A stretch of 63,304 nucleotides of DNA from Thermus brockianus (GCF_021462505.1 NZ_JAKEDV010000005.1:141671-204974), one strand, 5' to 3'; shown: positions 39,237 through 48,416, counted from the first letter of the stretch. Made by a program: numbers and translations. Notes: generated by a model from the letters alone, not told the origin.

Positions 39237-40496
39237 TTAGGGATACACGCCGCGAAGCCGCGTGGCCTCGTTCACCCGCTCCAGGGCGAGGGCCATGGCC
39301 CCCGTGCGCAAATCCGCGCCCAAGGCCTCGGCCTTGGCGCACACCTCGCCCACGGCCTTGGCCACGCTCTTGGCAAAGCTCGCCTGCACTTCCTCCGCCG
39401 TCCAGAAGAACATGTTCAGGTCCTGCACCCACTCCAGGTAACTCGCCAAAAGCCCCCCGCCCCCGGTGAGGAGGTCGGGCACCACCAAAACCCCCTTGCC
39501 CAGGAGGTAGGCCTCAGCCTCCGGAGTAAGGCCAAAGTTGGCCGCTTCCAGGACCACCTGGGCCCTTACCCCCTTGGCCCCTTCCCCGTCCAAGGCCCCT
39601 TCCAAAGCGGCCAGGACCAGGTAGTCCACGGGAAGGGCCAGGAGCTCCTTGGGGTCAAGGTTGTACTCGGGGAGCTCCCCCGTGGCCTCGTGGTGAGCCA
39701 GGAGCTCGGCCACGGGAAGCCCCTCCTCCCGGTAAAGGGCCCCCCGGCTCGTGGAAACCGCCACCACCCTCAGGCCCAAACGCTCGGCGTGGAGGGCGAA
39801 GCTCCCCCCCACCTGGCCGAAGCCCTGGACCGCCACCTTGGCCCCCTTTAGGGGTAAGCCCCGCCTCTTGGCGAGCTCCGCCAAGACCAGGGCCACCCCA
39901 AGCCCGGCGGCGTCGTCCCGCCCCTCGGTGCCCCCCAAGGCGTGGGGTTTCCCCGTCACCACCCCGGGCACGGTGGAGCCCACGGTCATGGAGTAGGTGT
40001 CCATGATCCAGGCCATCACCTGTTGGTCGGTGCCCACGTCGGGCCCCAGGATGTCCATGTCCGGGCCGATGAGGGTGACGAGCTCGGCGGTGTAGCGGCG
40101 CACCAGGCGCTCAAGCTCCCTCGGGGAGAGGAGCTTGGGGTCCACCGCCACCCCTCCCGCCGCCCCGCCAAAGGGCAGGTCGTAGACCGCCGCCTTCAGG
40201 GTCATCCAGGCGGCCAGGCCGGCGGTCTGGCCCAGGGTCACCTTGGGGTGGAGGCGCACCCCTCCTTTGGCGGGCCCCCGGGCGATGTCGTGCACCACCC
40301 GGTAGCCCTGGAACACCCGCACCTTGCCGTCATCCATTACCACAGGCAGGGAAACCGTGACGAGCCGCTTGGGGTGGGCCAGGTACTCCACCGTGGTGGG
40401 GTGGATGGCCGCCACCTTTAAGGTCTTTTCTAGCCGCTCCAAAAAAGCCTCCCAGAGGCCGGGGTCCTCGGGAGGGCGGTATGCGGGCAGGCTCAT
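39237..40496 (-). CDS. gdhA: glutamate dehydrogenase, regulatory subunit
   Basis: A 419-residue glutamate dehydrogenase homologue. Lys77 and Lys101 remain, but the catalytic lysine of GGGKGG is replaced by Ala113 in FGGAAGG, so it should be inactive alone. This agrees with the known regulatory role of T. thermophilus GdhA in the hetero-oligomer with GdhB. A TATAAT (40513-40518) and an AGGTGAT precede ATG 40496, so unlike many neighbours this mRNA has a short leader with a ribosome-binding site. Confidence 0.94.
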   Translation of the reverse strand: MSLPAYRPPEDPGLWEAFLERLEKTLKVAAIHPTTVEYLAHPKRLVTVSLPVVMDDGKVRVFQGYRVVHDIARGPAKGGVRLHPKVTLGQTAGLAAWMTLKAAVYDLPFGGAAGGVAVDPKLLSPRELERLVRRYTAELVTLIGPDMDILGPDVGTDQQVMAWIMDTYSMTVGSTVPGVVTGKPHALGGTEGRDDAAGLGVALVLAELAKRRGLPLKGAKVAVQGFGQVGGSFALHAERLGLRVVAVSTSRGALYREEGLPVAELLAHHEATGELPEYNLDPKELLALPVDYLVLAALEGALDGEGAKGVRAQVVLEAANFGLTPEAEAYLLGKGVLVVPDLLTGGGGLLASYLEWVQDLNMFFWTAEEVQASFAKSVAKAVGEVCAKAEALGADLRTGAMALALERVNEATRLRGVYP

Positions 40497-40512
40497 AGCA
40501 TCACCTGGGGGG

Positions 40513-40518
40513 ATTATA
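40513..40518 (-). promoter_or_regulatory. gdhAB -10 element
   Basis: Perfect TATAAT read on the minus strand, 16 bases before the gdhA ATG. No matching -35 at the standard spacing; TTTAGT is the nearest candidate at a 15-base spacer. Confidence 0.55.
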
Positions 40519-40545
40519 CCCCGCCCCTTTAGGACTAAATGCCCC

Positions 40546-41493
40546 TTAGGAAAGCCGCTTGGCCTCCTTGAGGGCCAGGGCTTTCAGGGCCTCCTTGTAG
40601 GGGCTATCCGGCAAGGGAAGGAGGGCCCTGGCCGCCGCCTCGGCCCGCTGGCGAATCCTTTCTTCCACTTCCTTGGCCACCCCGCTCTCTTGGGCCAAGG
40701 CCCTGAGCCGCTCCAGGTCCCCCGCTTCGCGCCCCTTGCGCCTTAAGATCTCCCGCACCTCAGGGAAGCGCTCCATGAGGAGAAGGGTGATGAGGGTGGC
40801 CTTCCCCTCCCGCACGTCCCCCCCCACGGGCTTACCCAATGTCTCCGGGGTACCCATGAGGTCCAGGTAGTCGTCCCGCATCTGGAAAGCCTGGCCATAG
40901 AGGAGGCCGAAGCGGCGGAGGGCCTCCCGCACCTCCTCCGCCTCGCCCTTCAAAAGGGCCGGCCCCTCGGTGCAAAGGGCCATGAGGACGGCGGTCTTGG
41001 CGGTGATGATCCGCTCGTAGTTCTCCAGGGAGTAGTCCTCCAGGGCCGCCACCTGGAACTGGAGCACCTCCCCTTCGGACAACGTCTTGGCCACCTCGGC
41101 GAAGCGCTCCACCAAGTCCATGCGCCCGGTCTTGGCGATGACGAAGAGGAGCCGGGAAAGGAGGAAGTCCCCGGAAAGCACGGAGACGGCGTTGCCGTAC
41201 TTGCGGAAGGCGGCCTCCTTGCCCCGGCGGGTCTCGGCGTCGTCAATGAGGTCGTCGTGGAGGAGGGTGGCGGAGTGGAGGAGCTCCACGGCCAGGGCGA
41301 GCTCCAGGTCATAAGGCGCCCCGCCCAAGGCCCCCGAGGCCAAAAAGACGAGCCGGGGGCGGATCCGCTTGCCCCCGGCGGTCACCAGGTCCTGGTGGAT
41401 GAGGCGGATGAAGAGGACCTCGGACTGCACCAGCTCGGAAAGGGCTTCCTCAAAGCGAAGGAGGGGGGCCTCGAGGGCCTCGTGGACCGTCAC
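40546..41493 (-). CDS. long-chain polyprenyl diphosphate synthase
   Basis: Trans-prenyltransferase of 315 residues building the isoprenoid chain of menaquinone from isopentenyl diphosphate. The first aspartate-rich motif is LLHDDLIDDAETRRG (about 72-86), the second QMRDDYLDLMGT, with GGKRIRPRLV for substrate phosphate. Thermus carries MK-8, so octaprenyl length is likely, but chain length cannot be read with certainty. GTG 41493 lies seven bases after TATACT (41501-41506) and also has a GGGGGG run. Confidence 0.92.
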   Translation of the reverse strand: MTVHEALEAPLLRFEEALSELVQSEVLFIRLIHQDLVTAGGKRIRPRLVFLASGALGGAPYDLELALAVELLHSATLLHDDLIDDAETRRGKEAAFRKYGNAVSVLSGDFLLSRLLFVIAKTGRMDLVERFAEVAKTLSEGEVLQFQVAALEDYSLENYERIITAKTAVLMALCTEGPALLKGEAEEVREALRRFGLLYGQAFQMRDDYLDLMGTPETLGKPVGGDVREGKATLITLLLMERFPEVREILRRKGREAGDLERLRALAQESGVAKEVEERIRQRAEAAARALLPLPDSPYKEALKALALKEAKRLS

Positions 41494-41509
41494 GCCCCCC
41501 AGTATAGGG

Positions 41510-41956
41510 CTAGTAGAGCGCTATGGGTGCGGGCAGGGGCACCACCTTGGACTGGCCGTTGGCGGAGGTGGTGCGGTACTTCACCGCCTGCACCGGCGAA
41601 AGGGGGGTAGCAGCTTTTTTCTCGTAAGTGCGGGTGTAGGGGCCACAAGGGTCCGCACTGGAAGGCGGGCAAGCCTGGGGGATCAGGAAGGGAGCGTCCA
41701 AGGGATTGTCCTGGGCGTCCAGGAGAACCACGCTTCCCGCCCCAGAGCCGGGCAAAGCGTAAAGAACGATATCGTAGCGATATGTGTAGGTGGTGTTGTC
41801 GTTCTGGTCCGTTTCCGTGGAGAAGGAGAAGTTTTCCCGCGACACCAAGACCGTGGGACCGCCAAAGATGACCCCTCCTGCAAAAAAGTTGCTACAACCC
41901 GAGACGAGCAAAGCCAACACACCCGATAACCCAACCAACAACCACTTCCCCTTCAT
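41510..41956 (-). CDS. predicted lipoprotein
   Basis: A 148-residue protein with a lipoprotein signal: MKGKWLLVGLSGVLALLVSGC, lipobox LVSGC with the lipidated Cys at 21. The mature part is polar and rich in Ser, Thr, Asn and Tyr (TETDQNDNTTYTYRYD), with a Cys pair (ACPPSSADPCG) that may form a disulfide. No family recognised. The ATG overlaps the rex stop (ATGA). The mature region is less GC-rich than its neighbours. Confidence 0.8.
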   Translation of the reverse strand: MKGKWLLVGLSGVLALLVSGCSNFFAGGVIFGGPTVLVSRENFSFSTETDQNDNTTYTYRYDIVLYALPGSGAGSVVLLDAQDNPLDAPFLIPQACPPSSADPCGPYTRTYEKKAATPLSPVQAVKYRTTSANGQSKVVPLPAPIALY

Positions 41957-42588
41957 CCCATCATCTCCTCTCTCCACTTAGGGTTCAGTATAGAGAAGGT
42001 CAGCCGCGAAAGGCCAGCGAGAAAATCCACGTTCTCCACCGCCACCTCCTTGGGCACCTCGAGGACAGCGGGGGCAAAGTTGAGGATGCCCTTGATGCCG
42101 GCCGCCACCAGGCGGTCGGCCGCCTCCTGGGCCGCCTCCCGGGGCACGGTGAGGAGGGCGATCTCTATGCGCCCAGGCACCCGCTCGGGGAGCCGGTCTA
42201 TGTGCTCCACCACCCCCTTGCCCACAGGCCGCCCCACCTTCTCGGGGTCCACGTCAAAAAAGCCCCTAAGCTCAAAGCTCTCCCCGAAGCCCGGATAGTC
42301 GGCGAGAGCGCTTCCCAAGCGGCCCATGCCCACGATGCAAAGCCCCCAGCGGCGGTTCAAGCCCAGGATGTGCCGCAGTTCCCGCTTGAGCACCGGAACC
42401 GTATACCCCACGCCCCGGGTGCCGTAGGAGCCGAAATAGGAGAGGTCCTTGCGCACCTGGAAGGCCGTCACCTGGGCGAGTTCGGCCAGTTGCTCCGAGC
42501 TCGTGCGGTGAACCCCCTTGGCCTCCAGCTCCTCCAGGATGCGCAGGTACGTGACCAAGCGGATTATGGCGGCGCTCGGAACCTTCAT
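41953..42588 (-). CDS. rex: redox-sensing repressor Rex
   Basis: Dimeric repressor that reads the NADH/NAD ratio and controls respiratory or fermentative genes. A winged helix (about 1-80, SSEQLAELAQVTAFQVRKDLSYFG) is followed by a Rossmann domain with VGMGRLGSAL and the C-terminal swapped helix. 211 residues, as in the structurally known Thermus Rex. It overlaps both neighbours by four bases. I could not find a clear Rex palindrome (TTGTGAnnnnnnTCACAA) in the window. Confidence 0.95.
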   Translation of the reverse strand: MKVPSAAIIRLVTYLRILEELEAKGVHRTSSEQLAELAQVTAFQVRKDLSYFGSYGTRGVGYTVPVLKRELRHILGLNRRWGLCIVGMGRLGSALADYPGFGESFELRGFFDVDPEKVGRPVGKGVVEHIDRLPERVPGRIEIALLTVPREAAQEAADRLVAAGIKGILNFAPAVLEVPKEVAVENVDFLAGLSRLTFSILNPKWREEMMG

Positions 42589-43355
42589 CGCACCTCCAAG
42601 GCCATCAGGCCCAAGGCCTCCACCTTCGCCTTCAAGGCCTCCTTCTCCCCTTCCGCCACCGGGCCCACCCGCACCCGGTACATCCCGTCCTTCACCAGGA
42701 CCACCGGTAGCCCCATCTCCTTAAGCTTGCCCGCCAGGGCCAAGGCGTTTTCCTCCTTTTGGAAGGCCCCCACCTGGAGGTAAACCTGGCCTTCAGCGGG
42801 GGGAAGCGCCCCCTGGCCCCGGTAGACCCGCGCCCCGTAGGCGGCCAAGGCCTGGGCCACCCGGGAAGCCTCTCCCTCCGTGGCGTAGGGCCCCACCACC
42901 ACCCGGGTAAGGCTCCCCGCGGCCTCGAGGCGGGCCGGGTACCCCCTGGCCTCCAGCTCCCGCTTGAGCCTTAGGGCGTTCTCCGGGTTGGCAAAGGCCC
43001 CCACCACCACCCGGTAAACCCCCGTGGGGCTAGGCGCCGGCGAAGCCGCCCTAGCCCTTTCTTCCCCGCTCAGTCTCTCTTCGGTAGCTCTTTCCTCTGC
43101 CGGAGCCTCGGGCGCCTTGGGGAGGGGGATCACGGTGACCACGGGCTCAGGAGAGGCAGAGGAAGGCGGGGGGGAAGAAGGCGGGGCGGGGGTAGGCGCC
43201 ACCGCAGGCGCCGGGGCGGGAGGTGCGGCCACCCCTGGGGAAGCGGGGCGGGCAAAGGGGTTAATGCCCGTAAGGTAAAGGACAATCCCCGCCGCCACCA
43301 GGGCGATGAGGAGAAAGATGAAAAGGTCTAGCCAGTTTTCCCTAAGCCAGCGCAT
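42585..43355 (-). CDS. membrane-anchored SPOR-domain protein
   Basis: A 256-residue protein with one N-terminal transmembrane helix (about 10-30), a long Pro/Ala-rich linker (about 35-110) and two SPOR repeats (about 113-180 and 188-254, each starting YRVVVGAF or YLQVGAF). SPOR domains bind denuded peptidoglycan glycan at division sites, so a periplasmic septal role is likely. The ATG follows AGGAGGTAGG, which lies inside the end of the TPR gene. Confidence 0.87.
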   Translation of the reverse strand: MRWLRENWLDLFIFLLIALVAAGIVLYLTGINPFARPASPGVAAPPAPAPAVAPTPAPPSSPPPSSASPEPVVTVIPLPKAPEAPAEERATEERLSGEERARAASPAPSPTGVYRVVVGAFANPENALRLKRELEARGYPARLEAAGSLTRVVVGPYATEGEASRVAQALAAYGARVYRGQGALPPAEGQVYLQVGAFQKEENALALAGKLKEMGLPVVLVKDGMYRVRVGPVAEGEKEALKAKVEALGLMALEVR

Positions 43356-43356
43356 C

Positions 43357-44706
43357 CTACCTCCGCAGAAGGGCCTGGGCCTCCTTCGACCCAAGGCTTG
43401 CCGCCTGGCGCAAGGCCCTCTCCGCCTCGCCCTCCCGCCCCAGGCCCTTCAGGGCAAGGCCCAGGTTGTACCAGGCGGCAGCCTGCCTGGGGGCGCGTTG
43501 GAGCACCTCCCTAAGGAGGAGCTCCGCCTCCCCCAGGCGGCCCAAGGCGATGAGCCCCGCCGCCAGGTTCACCCCCACCTCCGGGTTGCGCGAGGCCTCG
43601 TAAAGGGGCCGGAGGAGGGCCACCGCCTCCTCGGCCCGGCCCGCCTCCAAAAGGAGCGCCCCCCTAAGGGTCTGGGCCTCTGGGGAGGCCAGCCCCTCCA
43701 AAAGCCCTAAGGCCTCCGCCTTCCGCCCCAAGGCCACCGCCGCCTGGGCCTTGAGGAAAGCCCCGGGAGGGCCCGCTTCCTCGGCGTAGCGGTAGGCGTT
43801 CTGCGCATTCCCCAAACGCAGGTGGGCCGCAGCCAGGGCCAGGGCCACCTCGGGCTCGGGGCTTACCCGGTAGGCCGCCTGGAGAAAGCCCAAAGCCCCC
43901 CGGGCATCCCCCGCCTCCAGGCGCCTTTGCCCAAGAAGGTACGCCGCCTGCCAGAGGCCAGGGTCCAACGCGTAGGCTTCCCGCAAAAGGGGCTCGGGGT
44001 TTGGGGAAAGAAGGGCTTGGCGCAGGAGGAGTTTGGCCCGATCCTTGCCCGAAACCGCCTTAAGGGCCCGGTCCAGCTCCCTTAGGGCCCTTTCCTTAAG
44101 CCCTTCCTCCGCCAGGATGCGGGCGAGGAGGTCCCAGGCTTCAGCCAGGCCAGGCTCCCGGTTCACGAGCCCATAGAGCACGGGCACCGCCTCCGCCCTG
44201 GCCCCGGCGGCGTAGAGGGCCTGGGCCAGGGCCAGGCGGTAAGCGGACGAGCGCTCGGGGGTGAGGCCCCGCCTGAGGGCCTCCGCCGCCTCCCTGGCCT
44301 GTCCCGCCTGGCTCAGGGCTCCGGCGAGGCCCAGATACGCCTCCTCCGTGGGGTTGAGCTCCACCGCCTTGGAAAAGGCCTCCGCCGCCTCCTTGGGCTT
44401 GCCCAGGCGCAGGTAGACCTGGCCCAGGTTGAAGTGCCCTTCGTAGCGGTCGGGGAAAACCTGGGTCATCTGGGAAAAGGCGAAGCGGGCCTCCTCCAGC
44501 CGCCCCGCCTTGGCGAGGGCCACGCCTAAGCCCAGGTGGGCCTCGAGGCGGCCATAGTCCTGGGCCAGGATCTCCTCGTAGGCCAAAACCGCCCGGGCGT
44601 AATCCCCCGCTTTCAAAAGGCTCTCCGCCTCCTCCAAGGAAGGCCCTGCCCACGCCAGGCCCAACCCCAGGAGGAGGGACAGGACTTTGGGAATGTGTCT
44701 CTTCAT
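43357..44706 (-). CDS. secreted TPR-repeat protein
   Basis: A 449-residue protein with a signal peptide (MKRHIPKVLSLLLGLGLAWAG, cleavage near 21) and about a dozen tetratricopeptide repeats to the end. Periplasmic TPR proteins usually scaffold envelope complexes, and the adjacent SPOR protein suggests cell-wall or division work. GGAGG precedes ATG 44706. A TATGCT at 44735-44740 may be its -10. It is first in the TPR-SPOR-rex-lipoprotein operon. Confidence 0.85.
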   Translation of the reverse strand: MKRHIPKVLSLLLGLGLAWAGPSLEEAESLLKAGDYARAVLAYEEILAQDYGRLEAHLGLGVALAKAGRLEEARFAFSQMTQVFPDRYEGHFNLGQVYLRLGKPKEAAEAFSKAVELNPTEEAYLGLAGALSQAGQAREAAEALRRGLTPERSSAYRLALAQALYAAGARAEAVPVLYGLVNREPGLAEAWDLLARILAEEGLKERALRELDRALKAVSGKDRAKLLLRQALLSPNPEPLLREAYALDPGLWQAAYLLGQRRLEAGDARGALGFLQAAYRVSPEPEVALALAAAHLRLGNAQNAYRYAEEAGPPGAFLKAQAAVALGRKAEALGLLEGLASPEAQTLRGALLLEAGRAEEAVALLRPLYEASRNPEVGVNLAAGLIALGRLGEAELLLREVLQRAPRQAAAWYNLGLALKGLGREGEAERALRQAASLGSKEAQALLRR

Positions 44707-44786
44707 AGGGGCCTCCAAACCCGTCTTTGCCCTTAGCATAGCACACGCCCAAGCAAAGGGGCGCAAGGCTTTGCTATCCTTAGGGC

Positions 44787-45323
44787 GTGGACGCCCCCAC
44801 CTCGAGGCCCTTGGACCTGGATGCCCCCAAGGTCCTGGTGCTCAACGCCGCCTACGAGGTCTTGGGCCTGGCCAGCATCAAGCGGAGCGTGCTCCTCGTC
44901 CTCTCCGGGGGAGCGGAGATGGTTTCGGAAAGCGGGCGCTACCTCCACACCCCCTCCACCCGCATCCCCGTACCCAGCGTGATCCGCCTGAAGCGCATGG
45001 TGCGCCGGGGCCATGGCCGCACCCCGCTAAACCGCCGCAACATCCTCAGGCGGGACCGCTACACCTGCCAGTACTGCGGCCGCCAGGGGAGCGACCTCAC
45101 CGTGGACCACGTGGTGCCCAAAAGCCGGGGGGGGCAACGCACCTGGGAAAACCTGGTGGCCGCCTGCCGGAGCTGCAACCTCAAGAAAGGGGACCGCACC
45201 CCGGAGGAGGCGGGCATGCGCCTCCTGAAACCCCCCCGGGCGCCCAAGGCGCCCCTTTTTTTGGCCGAGATGCGCGAGATCCCCGAGGACTGGCAGCCCT
45301 ACCTGGAGGCCTTCTTGAGGTAG
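44787..45323 (+). CDS. HNH endonuclease family protein
   Basis: A 178-residue protein with a zinc-bound HNH domain (about 85-145): CQYCG and CRSC zinc cysteine pairs, catalytic DHVVP and the Asn of TWENLVAACRSCN. The N-terminal 85 residues (KVLVLNAAYEVLGLASIKRS) are typical of a widespread bacterial HNH family of unknown role. GTG 44787 lies six bases after TATCCT (44775-44780), so it is probably leaderless. Its end overlaps the convergent amylase by 25 bases. Confidence 0.85.
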   Translation: MDAPTSRPLDLDAPKVLVLNAAYEVLGLASIKRSVLLVLSGGAEMVSESGRYLHTPSTRIPVPSVIRLKRMVRRGHGRTPLNRRNILRRDRYTCQYCGRQGSDLTVDHVVPKSRGGQRTWENLVAACRSCNLKKGDRTPEEAGMRLLKPPRAPKAPLFLAEMREIPEDWQPYLEAFLR

Positions 45324-47053
45324 CGGGCCCCTAACCCCGGCACCTCCGCCTGTCCCTGGAAGGTTTCCCCCGTGAGGAGGTCGCGCCAGGTCCCCTGGGG
45401 CAAGGGCAAGGAGGCGGAAGCGGCCTGGTTGTTGAAGGCGAGAAGCACCCTTTCCTCCCCCTCCCCCCGGAAGAAGGAAAGGAGGCCTCCTTCCGCCAGA
45501 TAGGTGGCGAACAAGCTTCCCCTTAGGGCGGGCTCTTGCGCCTTTAAGCGGTAAAGCCCTTGGAGGAAAAGGCGAAACTCCCCATCGCAAGAGCCCCAGG
45601 GGATGGGACGGCGCCCTAGGTCCAAAGGCTCCTTCTCCCCCAAAAGCCCGCACTCCTCCCCCTGCCACACCACCGGCACCCCGGGCAAGGCGAAGAGGAG
45701 GGCCCAGGCTAGGCGGGCCTTGGCGGCATTCCCTCCCAGGTCGGAAAGGAGGCGGGAGGTGTCGTGGGAGCTGATGAGGTTAAAGCCCATGGCGGCGGTC
45801 GCCTCCGGGTAAAGGGCGTAGGTTTCCGCCAGGAGGCTAAGCGCCCTAGGCCCGCCGAAAAGGGCCGGGTGAAGGCCTTGCGCATAGCGCAGGACGATGT
45901 CCCGGCCGATGGCGTAGTTCATCAGGCTGTCAAAGGCCTCCGCCCCTACCCAGTCCGGCGCTCGGCGCCAGATCTCCCCCACCAGGTAGGCCTCAGGGTT
46001 GATGGCCCGCAGGCGGCCTTTCAGGTCCCGGAAAAAGCCCTTGGCCTCGAGGAGGTCCTCGGGTACGTCCACCCGCACCCCGTCAAAGCCAAAGCGCACC
46101 CAGTGCTCCGCCACCCCAAGGAGGTAGGCCCGGACCTGGGGATTGCCGGTGTTCAGCTTGGGGAGGCTCCCCACACCCCACCAGGCCTCGTAGGCGGAGG
46201 CGTCCCCCGGGGCAAAGGGGTAGCGGCGCACGAAGTACCAGTTCCAGTAAGGGGAGGCGGGGCACCGCTTCACCACGTCCTGAAAGGCGAAGAACCCTAA
46301 CCCCGTGTGGTTGGGCACGAAGTCAAAGAGGACCCGGATCCCCAGGGCGTGGGCCCGGTCCAAAACCTGGCGCAGCCAGGCCTCGTCCCCCAGGCGGGGG
46401 GCCACCTGGAAGTAGTCGTGGGTGTCGTACCCGTGGGCGCTCCCCGAGCGGAAAAGGGGGTTGAGGTAAAGAAGCCCCACCCCCAGGTCCGCCAGGTAGG
46501 GGAGCCGCTCCCAAAGGCCCTTTAGGTCCCCCCCGTAGTACTGGTGGCAGCAGTGCAGGGGGCTTGGTGGGTCCTGCCAGGCGGAAAGGTGGGGCAAGGG
46601 CCCACCCCTTTGGGACCAGACCTGGTTGTAGCGGTACTCGTCGTCCTCTAGGGCCAGGGCATCGTTGTTGGGGTCGCCATTTTGGAAGCGGTCGGGAAAC
46701 ACCTGGTAGCCTCCCCGCTCCCCCACCCAGGCCAGGGCGGCGAAGGGGCGCTGGGGCGGGCGGAAGGGGCCCAAGACCTTCTCCCCCGCCTTCCCCCGCA
46801 CCCGGAGGGCATAGGGTGTGGCCTCCGGGACGAGCCCCCGCCAGACCTCCTTACCCCCATACACCAGTTGGCGCGCCATGGGGAAGGTCCGCTCCCCCTG
46901 GAGCACCCATGCCTCCCGCACCTCCTCCGCCGGGGCTTGGAAGCGGACGGAATACCCCTCGGGCAGGCGGGAAAACTGGGCGGGGTCTTGGGGATCGTGG
47001 GCCTGGGCCAGGGCCAGGCCCAGGAGGAGCGCCAAGGCTTGGAAACGCTTCAT
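45299..47053 (-). CDS. secreted GH13 alpha-amylase family protein
   Basis: A 584-residue glycosidase with a signal peptide (MKRFQALALLLGLALAQA), an N-terminal beta domain (about 20-145) and a catalytic barrel. Catalytic residues lie in DGVRVDVPED, LVGEIWRR and SSHDTSR. Products are probably maltodextrins that the intracellular GH13 at 26544 could use further (inference). ATG 47053 lies seven bases after TAAACT (47061-47066), so the long upstream open frame is rejected. Confidence 0.88.
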   Translation of the reverse strand: MKRFQALALLLGLALAQAHDPQDPAQFSRLPEGYSVRFQAPAEEVREAWVLQGERTFPMARQLVYGGKEVWRGLVPEATPYALRVRGKAGEKVLGPFRPPQRPFAALAWVGERGGYQVFPDRFQNGDPNNDALALEDDEYRYNQVWSQRGGPLPHLSAWQDPPSPLHCCHQYYGGDLKGLWERLPYLADLGVGLLYLNPLFRSGSAHGYDTHDYFQVAPRLGDEAWLRQVLDRAHALGIRVLFDFVPNHTGLGFFAFQDVVKRCPASPYWNWYFVRRYPFAPGDASAYEAWWGVGSLPKLNTGNPQVRAYLLGVAEHWVRFGFDGVRVDVPEDLLEAKGFFRDLKGRLRAINPEAYLVGEIWRRAPDWVGAEAFDSLMNYAIGRDIVLRYAQGLHPALFGGPRALSLLAETYALYPEATAAMGFNLISSHDTSRLLSDLGGNAAKARLAWALLFALPGVPVVWQGEECGLLGEKEPLDLGRRPIPWGSCDGEFRLFLQGLYRLKAQEPALRGSLFATYLAEGGLLSFFRGEGEERVLLAFNNQAASASLPLPQGTWRDLLTGETFQGQAEVPGLGARYLKKASR

Positions 47054-47063
47054 GGCGAAGAGT

Positions 47064-47897
47064 TTACCGCCGCACCGTGAGGAGGACCGCCCCAAGGACC
47101 AAAAGCGCCCCCAGGTAGCCCAACGGGGAAAGGACCTCACCAAAAAGGAGAAAGGCGAAAAGGTTCGCCACCACGGGCTCGAGGGTGGCCACCACGCTGG
47201 CCCGGGTGGCGGGGAGGCGCTTGAGCCCAGCGTAGTAGGCCAGGTAAGCCCCATAGGTGGAAAAGCTTCCCAAAAAGAGGAGGGCGAGAAGGGCCTTGGG
47301 GCTTAGGGAGACGAAGTCCACGAAGGGCAGAAGCCCCAAGGCCCCCACGGGCAGGGCGTACAGGAAAAGGGTGGGGGTGGCGTAGCGGGGTAGGTAGAGC
47401 TTGCCGAAGATGTAGTAAAGGGCGTAGGTGAAGCCGGAAAGGAGGCCGAAGAAAAGGGCTAAAGGCCCTGCCCGCACCTCGCTCCCCCCACCCAGGCCCA
47501 TGAGCCCCACCCCGAGGAGGGTGAGGGCCACGGCGAAGCCCCCGGTCCGGTCCAGGGGCTCCCTGAGCACCCAGACGGAGAGCAGGGCTACCCAGGCGGG
47601 GGCGGTGTAGAGGAGGACGGAGGCCAGGGCCGCCCCCCCATACCCCACCGCAAGCTGGTAGGACCCATAGAAGAGGGAAACGCCCACCAGGCCAAAAAGG
47701 AGCAGAATAGGAAGGTCCCGCCTCGCCACCCCTACCTGCCCCAGAAGCCTGGCGTGGAGGGCGAAGAAGGCCCAGGCGATGACGGCGCGGTAGAAGGCCA
47801 CCAGCAAAGGGGGAAGCCCCTCCTGGAAGGCCAGGCGGCTCACCGGGCCGATGAGGCCCCACAAGAAAGCGGCGAGGAGCAAAAAGAGGTAGCCCAT
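47064..47897 (-). CDS. EamA/DMT-family transporter
   Basis: A 277-residue membrane protein with about ten hydrophobic helices in two repeated EamA units (1-135 and 145-277), typical of the drug/metabolite transporter superfamily. The substrate is unknown; amino acids or nucleotide precursors are common for the family. TATACT (47906-47911, minus strand) is eight bases before ATG 47897 and overlaps the -10 of the divergent gene. Confidence 0.88.
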   Translation of the reverse strand: MGYLFLLLAAFLWGLIGPVSRLAFQEGLPPLLVAFYRAVIAWAFFALHARLLGQVGVARRDLPILLLFGLVGVSLFYGSYQLAVGYGGAALASVLLYTAPAWVALLSVWVLREPLDRTGGFAVALTLLGVGLMGLGGGSEVRAGPLALFFGLLSGFTYALYYIFGKLYLPRYATPTLFLYALPVGALGLLPFVDFVSLSPKALLALLFLGSFSTYGAYLAYYAGLKRLPATRASVVATLEPVVANLFAFLLFGEVLSPLGYLGALLVLGAVLLTVRR

Positions 47898-47905
47898 GGC
47901 AAGGG

Positions 47906-47913
47906 AGTATAAT
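47906..47913. promoter_or_regulatory. overlapping divergent -10 elements
   Basis: AGTATAAT reads TATACT on the minus strand (47906-47911) for the transporter and TATAAT on the plus strand (47908-47913) for the LapA-like gene. Four bases are shared, so the two promoters should exclude each other. Confidence 0.65.
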
Positions 47914-47939
47914 CCCCCCAGGTGCTTTATGGAGGTCTT

Positions 47940-48416
47940 ATGAGCGCACGTACCCTCTTCGCCCTCCTTTTCCTCCTCCTCCTCGCCCTCTTCGCCTGGC
48001 TCAACTGGGGGGAGATCACCCGGACCGTCCCCTTGTCCTTAGGCCTCACCCGGGTGGAAGCCCCCTTGGGCCTCGTCTTGGTGGTGGCGTTGGGGGTAGT
48101 CTCCCTTCTCTACCTCCTCTTCACCATCGGCCTGGAAACCGCTGCGCTTTTGGAGGTGCGCCGCTATGCCCGGGAGCTCCTCCACTACAAGAAGCTCGCC
48201 GAAGACGCCGAGCAGAGCCGCTACACCGAGCTTCGGCGCTACCTCGAGGCGGAGTTCGCCCGCCTGGCGGAGGCGGAAAGGGAGGAAATACGGGCCCTCG
48301 AGGCCCGCATCGCCGAAACCCTGGAGAAGCACGGGAACACCCTGGCTGCTTACATAGGGGAGCTAGAGGATCAGCTTTTGCGGCTTCTCTCCGCCAAGGG
48401 GGAAGAGAAAGCTTAG
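47940..48416 (+). CDS. LapA-like membrane protein with coiled coil
   Basis: A 158-residue protein with two transmembrane helices (about 5-22 and 45-68) and a charged, coiled-coil C-terminal half (about 70-155). This resembles LapA/DUF1049 envelope proteins, but the function is unknown. I choose ATG 47940 because GGAGG sits at 47931-47935; GTG 47922, eight bases after TATAAT, is an equally promoter-compatible leaderless start adding six residues. Confidence 0.75.
   Translation: MSARTLFALLFLLLLALFAWLNWGEITRTVPLSLGLTRVEAPLGLVLVVALGVVSLLYLLFTIGLETAALLEVRRYARELLHYKKLAEDAEQSRYTELRRYLEAEFARLAEAEREEIRALEARIAETLEKHGNTLAAYIGELEDQLLRLLSAKGEEKA

Noticed and set aside
45299..47254. Longer amylase start at 47254.
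   Set aside because: ATG 47053 begins a clear signal peptide and follows TAAACT by seven bases; the upstream part is antisense-like within the transporter gene.
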